From Bryoerythrophyllum caledonicum (Eukaryota > Streptophyta > Bryopsida > Pottiales > Pottiaceae), in the NCBI GenBank assembly GCA_963971425.1, contig OZ020517.1, forward strand, positions 19,186,904 to 19,250,903: a stretch of 64,000 nucleotides of DNA. The letters run 5' to 3'. A model generated the notes under the pieces. The model ran no database searches. It was not told the DNA's origin and saw only the letters and a program-made list of their open reading frames with translations. How positions within the stretch are numbered: position 1 is the first letter of the stretch; every line of letters begins with the position of its first letter. This document shows positions 60,580 through 64,000 of this stretch, piece after piece. A program made the position numbers and the translations under genes.

Positions 60580-62355
60580 TCTTGGTGTTCGTTCTCGTGT
60601 TGATCGTTGTCCTCCCTAGTGTTGTTGCTCTTGTTTTCTCCTCGAGTGTATATCTGTTGAATTTTGAGTTGTCAAGAGTAGCTGTCTCTACCCCATCTCG
60701 TTCTTCAGCGAGAGGGCTGCCGCTCTGTCTTGTTCCCGTCTGGTCTTGAGGGTCCGCCATCTCCTCGTCTACTCCCCCTCTATCACTTGGTTTGTGTTCC
60801 TCGTATCCAGTCCCCGTCGTTCCTCCAAACCCTGTTACCCTTGTTCGTTCATTTCTGCCTCCGCCGTTTTTCCAAGCCTAGTTGCCCTCGTACGCTCCTC
60901 TTCCTCCCGTTCTTGTGTTTGTTGGTGGTCTGTTGGCGTAGCGGTTCCTAAGTTTTCTACCTCTTTTTATGTGTGCTCCTCCTCCTCTACCGTTTGAGTA
61001 TGCTCCTTTCCCTCGGCCGCCAGTACGTTCTCCTTTTCCTTCGCCTCTGCTTGCTTCAATATTGATCCCCTCGTTTGCTCTTCCTACGCTGTTTTTTGGC
61101 TTTCGTTCTTCTTCTCCTCAAGCGTCGTCTTTTGCTTCCTTTCCTTCGACATTGTTTCTGCCCTGCCCGTTCTCTCCTGTTGCTCGTTCTTTTGTTCTCC
61201 TTTCTCCTTTTGATCATTTGTTTCCATGTTGAATTCCTCTCTGACTGGTTGTTGGTTGTCCTCCAGGGCCTTGACTCCACCTTGCTTTCGTTAGAATACT
61301 CCTGATGGATTTCTGGAAGCTCCCTCTTGGTTCCGCCGCTCTCTTGCTATTCGCTCCTACGCCGCAGGTGCCTTGTCTCTTCTTCGATTGGGTGGTCTCT
61401 GAACCTAGAAGCCTTCTTCATCTAGCTGAGGTTCCCGAGGTAAGACTCTATTTTGTATTCCATCTCGTTCTTCTGTTGGTGCAATTTCATAGTTTCTCCT
61501 TGATGTTTTCCTAATTTGTACGGTTGCACCTGGCAGTCTTTCATGTTGTGATCTGTTTCTAAGCAGTAGCGACATCATGTGGGCAGGAAGTTATAGTCTA
61601 TCAAGATGATGTGGCGCGTAACCTGATTCTTTGTTAACCACCACAACTGAGGATTCCCATGCTTCTCTAGAGTCCATCGCAATACAGAAGCGGTGATCAC
61701 CACTTTTGTCAGTGCTGCGAGCTTCTCCTAGGACTTCTCCAATTTCCAATGCAATATCCTGGATGATGCCGCTGAAGTCCTCTGGTACGTGTCTGAGCGT
61801 CACCCATATAGATAGTTTCATTCTCCTTGAGAATCCTTGATTGGAGGTGGTGTTCCTTTGGCCGGCATCCCAGGAAGAAGGCTATGGAGCTGAATTTTTG
61901 TAGGTGCTGTGACTCTTAACGGACTGTTTCTTGATTGACGAAAATTTCTCTCTTGAGGTCTTTGATGAGAAAGCCTACATAGCTTCGTTTGTATCCGGTC
62001 AGTAGCTCTTCCCCTGGAGTAGCTTTCGTGAGGTGTAGTCCTGTGATGATGGTGCGTTGGTCATTTAGTATTTGCTCCATTGACTCCTCTGGCATTGTCT
62101 CCATAGGGGCTGGTATTTGATGGATTTGAATTCCTGATTCTTCTAGTATGTTGGCGGCCTTCCTCAGATTGTTAGGATACTTGAGGCCATCTTGGCGGTA
62201 TGGTCCTTTTGTTTCTGTGGTTAGGGTCTAACTTACACGGAAGGTGTAGTCAAACTCTAGAAGGTGTGGTTTCACACCAGTAAAGACTGCGTCCCACAGC
62301 CATTTTTTTGTATTCCGCCTATCTATTATGTTCGTGCGTTTACTTGCAATCATGA
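60580..62355 (-). pseudogene. L1 ORF1 (DUF4283-like, basic/glutamate-rich linker), broken
   Basis: Begins near 62352 (MIASKRTNIIDRRN) with a stop after about 40 codons. The next frames (62104-61591) carry FRVS, LKYPNNLRKAANIL and IWVTLRHVPEDF..IALEIGEVLG, as in plant L1 ORF1 DUF4283 domains. From 61260 to 60580 it is rich in E, K, R and Q. Several stops and frameshifts. The end of the ORF may extend to 59778. Confidence 0.6.
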
Positions 62356-63477
62356 AGGTGTACTAAAGCAAAAGAGTGCATTAAGGTCTGCATAGGGCCA
62401 CCAACATACCTGCTCTGAGTGGACCGTCAACTTTCTTCTCGCTTGAAGGTCGAGGAAGAGCTGCAAGGTCTCTTTTCAGCTGCAGCTGAATCTCCGTGAT
62501 CCTACCTCCGTGCTCCTCTCGCCGTGTGGATCTTGCCTTGCTCGTCCAGATCCCTTGCTTCTTTACTCGTTGTTGATCCGAGGTAGTGGAGTTCCTCCTC
62601 TCCCCACCTTTGTTCTTTACCTGCGCCTCTCCAGCACATCACTTTAACCTAGGGAGTGAGTAATCGCTATAGTAATCCTTGTCTCTAGATCTGATTTCGG
62701 AAGCTCCTCCTAACCCTAGGTGATTAGATCGGAGAGTTTCCTTCTGAAAACTCAACTTCCTACTTCGAGAATAGTAGCCGATTTTTTATTTTTCCATCAA
62801 ATCGGAGCCAGGCAACTTCAAATCGGAGGTGGACGTGGAAGGTGCTAGCGTGATCAAGATATATCAATTGCTTGGTTCTTCGGCACTCGGGTGGCGCATT
62901 AGCAAACCAGGAAAGGATTTAGAGTTAGAGGGAAGCTGTAAGTTTCTAACCATGCTAGCCTCTCAAATACTGATGATGTTGTTGTAAGAGTTTGATTGCC
63001 ATTAAGGTTGTAGTACTCTTCAATTGGACCTATAATAACGTGATATTAATTTCTTCTAAAATTTATGAATAATCATCCTGGATATTCATATAATGATTTT
63101 TACCAAAGGTAGTGGATGGTTGACATATTTTTGTTCTCCAGACTTGCAATGTTTATGATTATTAGTTTTGGTATTGCCTATCTTGAGTCCAATGTTGAAT
63201 AGTCAAGTGATCTTTGTTGTTTTCTTAATTTGTGTAATGGAACAAATTATAATTTTCGGCCGGGAAGAGTGGCCTCCAGGGAGCAAGTGAGCAAGCATCA
63301 TAATTTTCTACTGTTAGAGTTGTCCCTAATTCAGAATATTATCATGACAGTGTAGTGTAGTTGGCCGAGGAAATTTGCTTATCAATTACAGCTCATGGCT
63401 GCATTGTTGCTCAATTTGCCTACGCTTTCACCATTCATTTTGAAGTTCACTAATTATATTTGGCTGTTTTGATGTAG

Positions 63478-63777
63478 GAATTGGCTGATTTTAATGCTTT
63501 GAAAGAAGATGTGTTCCCAAGAATGAAATTGATTGACGCTACCCACACGAGATTGGGGAAGCTTAAGAATCAAGTGAAGATTTGCCCTGCCCAATGCAAG
63601 AATCTTGTCCAAGCATGCTTGCAGGGTCTCAAGCACATGAAAGAGACCTATGACACGGTGATTGAAACATTAGAGAAGTTTTGGGGTCTCCAGAAGGCCC
63701 CCGACGGGCAGCTGCTCCCCTCTCAAATTACACTCCACGTAGGAGTTGGTGACATAGTCACCAATGGTGCCATCTAA
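63478..63777 (+). CDS. terminal exon of an unidentified gene
   Basis: Acceptor TTTTGATGTAG precedes 63478. The open frame starts Glu-Leu-Ala-Asp and runs 99 codons to TAA at 63775. The peptide is mostly helical in appearance (KLKNQVKICP, LVQACLQGLKHMKETYDTVI) and ends DIVTNGAI. I do not recognise it. Upstream exons lie in the interval 62.9-63.4 kb or are disrupted by the L1 insertion. Confidence 0.45.
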   Translation, partial: ELADFNALKEDVFPRMKLIDATHTRLGKLKNQVKICPAQCKNLVQACLQGLKHMKETYDTVIETLEKFWGLQKAPDGQLLPSQITLHVGVGDIVTNGAI

Positions 63778-63905
63778 GATTCAGGGTATGCCATGGTGGA
63801 TGTACCAAAGCTGAAAGAAAATCAGCGGCCGGTTGCGTGCGTGACATGGCCTGGTCACGGTTTTGTCCTTCCTATAAAAATTTGTAAAATATTCTGTTTG
63901 AGGGG

Positions 63906-63911
63906 AATAAA
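63906..63911 (+). terminator. poly(A) signal of the right-edge gene
   Basis: AATAAA 129 bp after the TAA stop of the terminal exon, in a T/A-rich 3'UTR-like context. Confidence 0.4.
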
Positions 63912-64000
63912 ATATATTGAGCCCGTCTTTCACCATCGAATAAAATATGTATGCTCATGCGGATCATAGTGCTGAGTGGGTCCTTATATTAGAATATATT

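Larger units (their letters stand above)
55423..62840 (-). mobile_element. nearly full-length, inactive L1-type LINE
   Basis: A 22-T run at 55423-55444 (poly-A on the minus strand) marks the 3' end. From there upward: zf-RVT and tail, reverse transcriptase, endonuclease, ORF1 and a GC-richer 5'UTR-like stretch to about 62840. Many stops and frameshifts. A 115-bp MITE is nested at 60440. No target duplication was found. Confidence 0.75.

Noticed and set aside
60730..61514. Ser/Pro/Leu-rich plus-strand ORFs
   Set aside because: They are antisense to the charged linker of L1 ORF1 on the minus strand.

Overview
The window looks like repeat-rich nuclear DNA of a land plant. It has GT-AG introns, AT-rich intergenic sequence, an L1-type LINE whose first ORF has a DUF4283-like segment, a Tigger/pogo transposon, a Helitron and many MITEs. 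A streptophyte lineage outside the flowering plants (for example a bryophyte or lycophyte) would fit. That is an inference from gene and element content; no phylogenetic marker was tested.

Left module (1-13.8 kb). This is the most unusual part. Two genes point away from each other. On the minus strand is a spliced gene with a ParB/sulfiredoxin-like ('xGQHxxxA') domain, running off the left edge. On the plus strand is a 937-codon ORF with an RNase-H-like/DDE-type motif series, resembling the uncharacterised eukaryotic DUF7869-type proteins. Fourteen copies of a 19-bp palindrome (consensus TATCCTCGACTCGAGGATA) lie almost only upstream of these two starts: four before the ParB-like gene and nine before the plus-strand gene. 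One more lies inside the first coding exon of the ParB-like gene. Eight of the nine right-hand copies belong to a diverged ~603-bp tandem duplication in which the palindromes are better kept than their surroundings. A plausible reading is a large mobile element or two-gene module with its own dyad operator/subterminal sites.

Middle (14-34 kb). This part is a graveyard of pseudogenes (a MYND-finger gene, an alpha-tubulin) and nested transposons. The elements include a Tigger-derived MITE abutting a second MITE on a shared TA, a Mutator-like MITE with a 9-bp target duplication, and a ~940-bp TTAA-flanked family (piggyBac-like ends) with one copy split by a 604-bp Helitron. One small spliced gene of unknown function has four phase-consistent exons (19.6-20.6 kb).

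34-41 kb. A decayed minus-strand gene combines a ParB-like 'DRNHR' motif with a beta-class (motif IV before motif I) DNA methyltransferase-like region, broken by in-frame stops. Next to it lies a ~158/365-bp tandem repeat array.

41-64 kb. A 3.84-kb Tigger element (TA target duplication, DDD triad intact, one in-frame stop) sits in a region full of CTTAAG hexamers. Further TTAA elements follow, then a nearly full-length but dead L1 on the minus strand (55.4-62.8 kb), and the last exon of an unidentified plus-strand gene with a poly(A) signal at the right edge.
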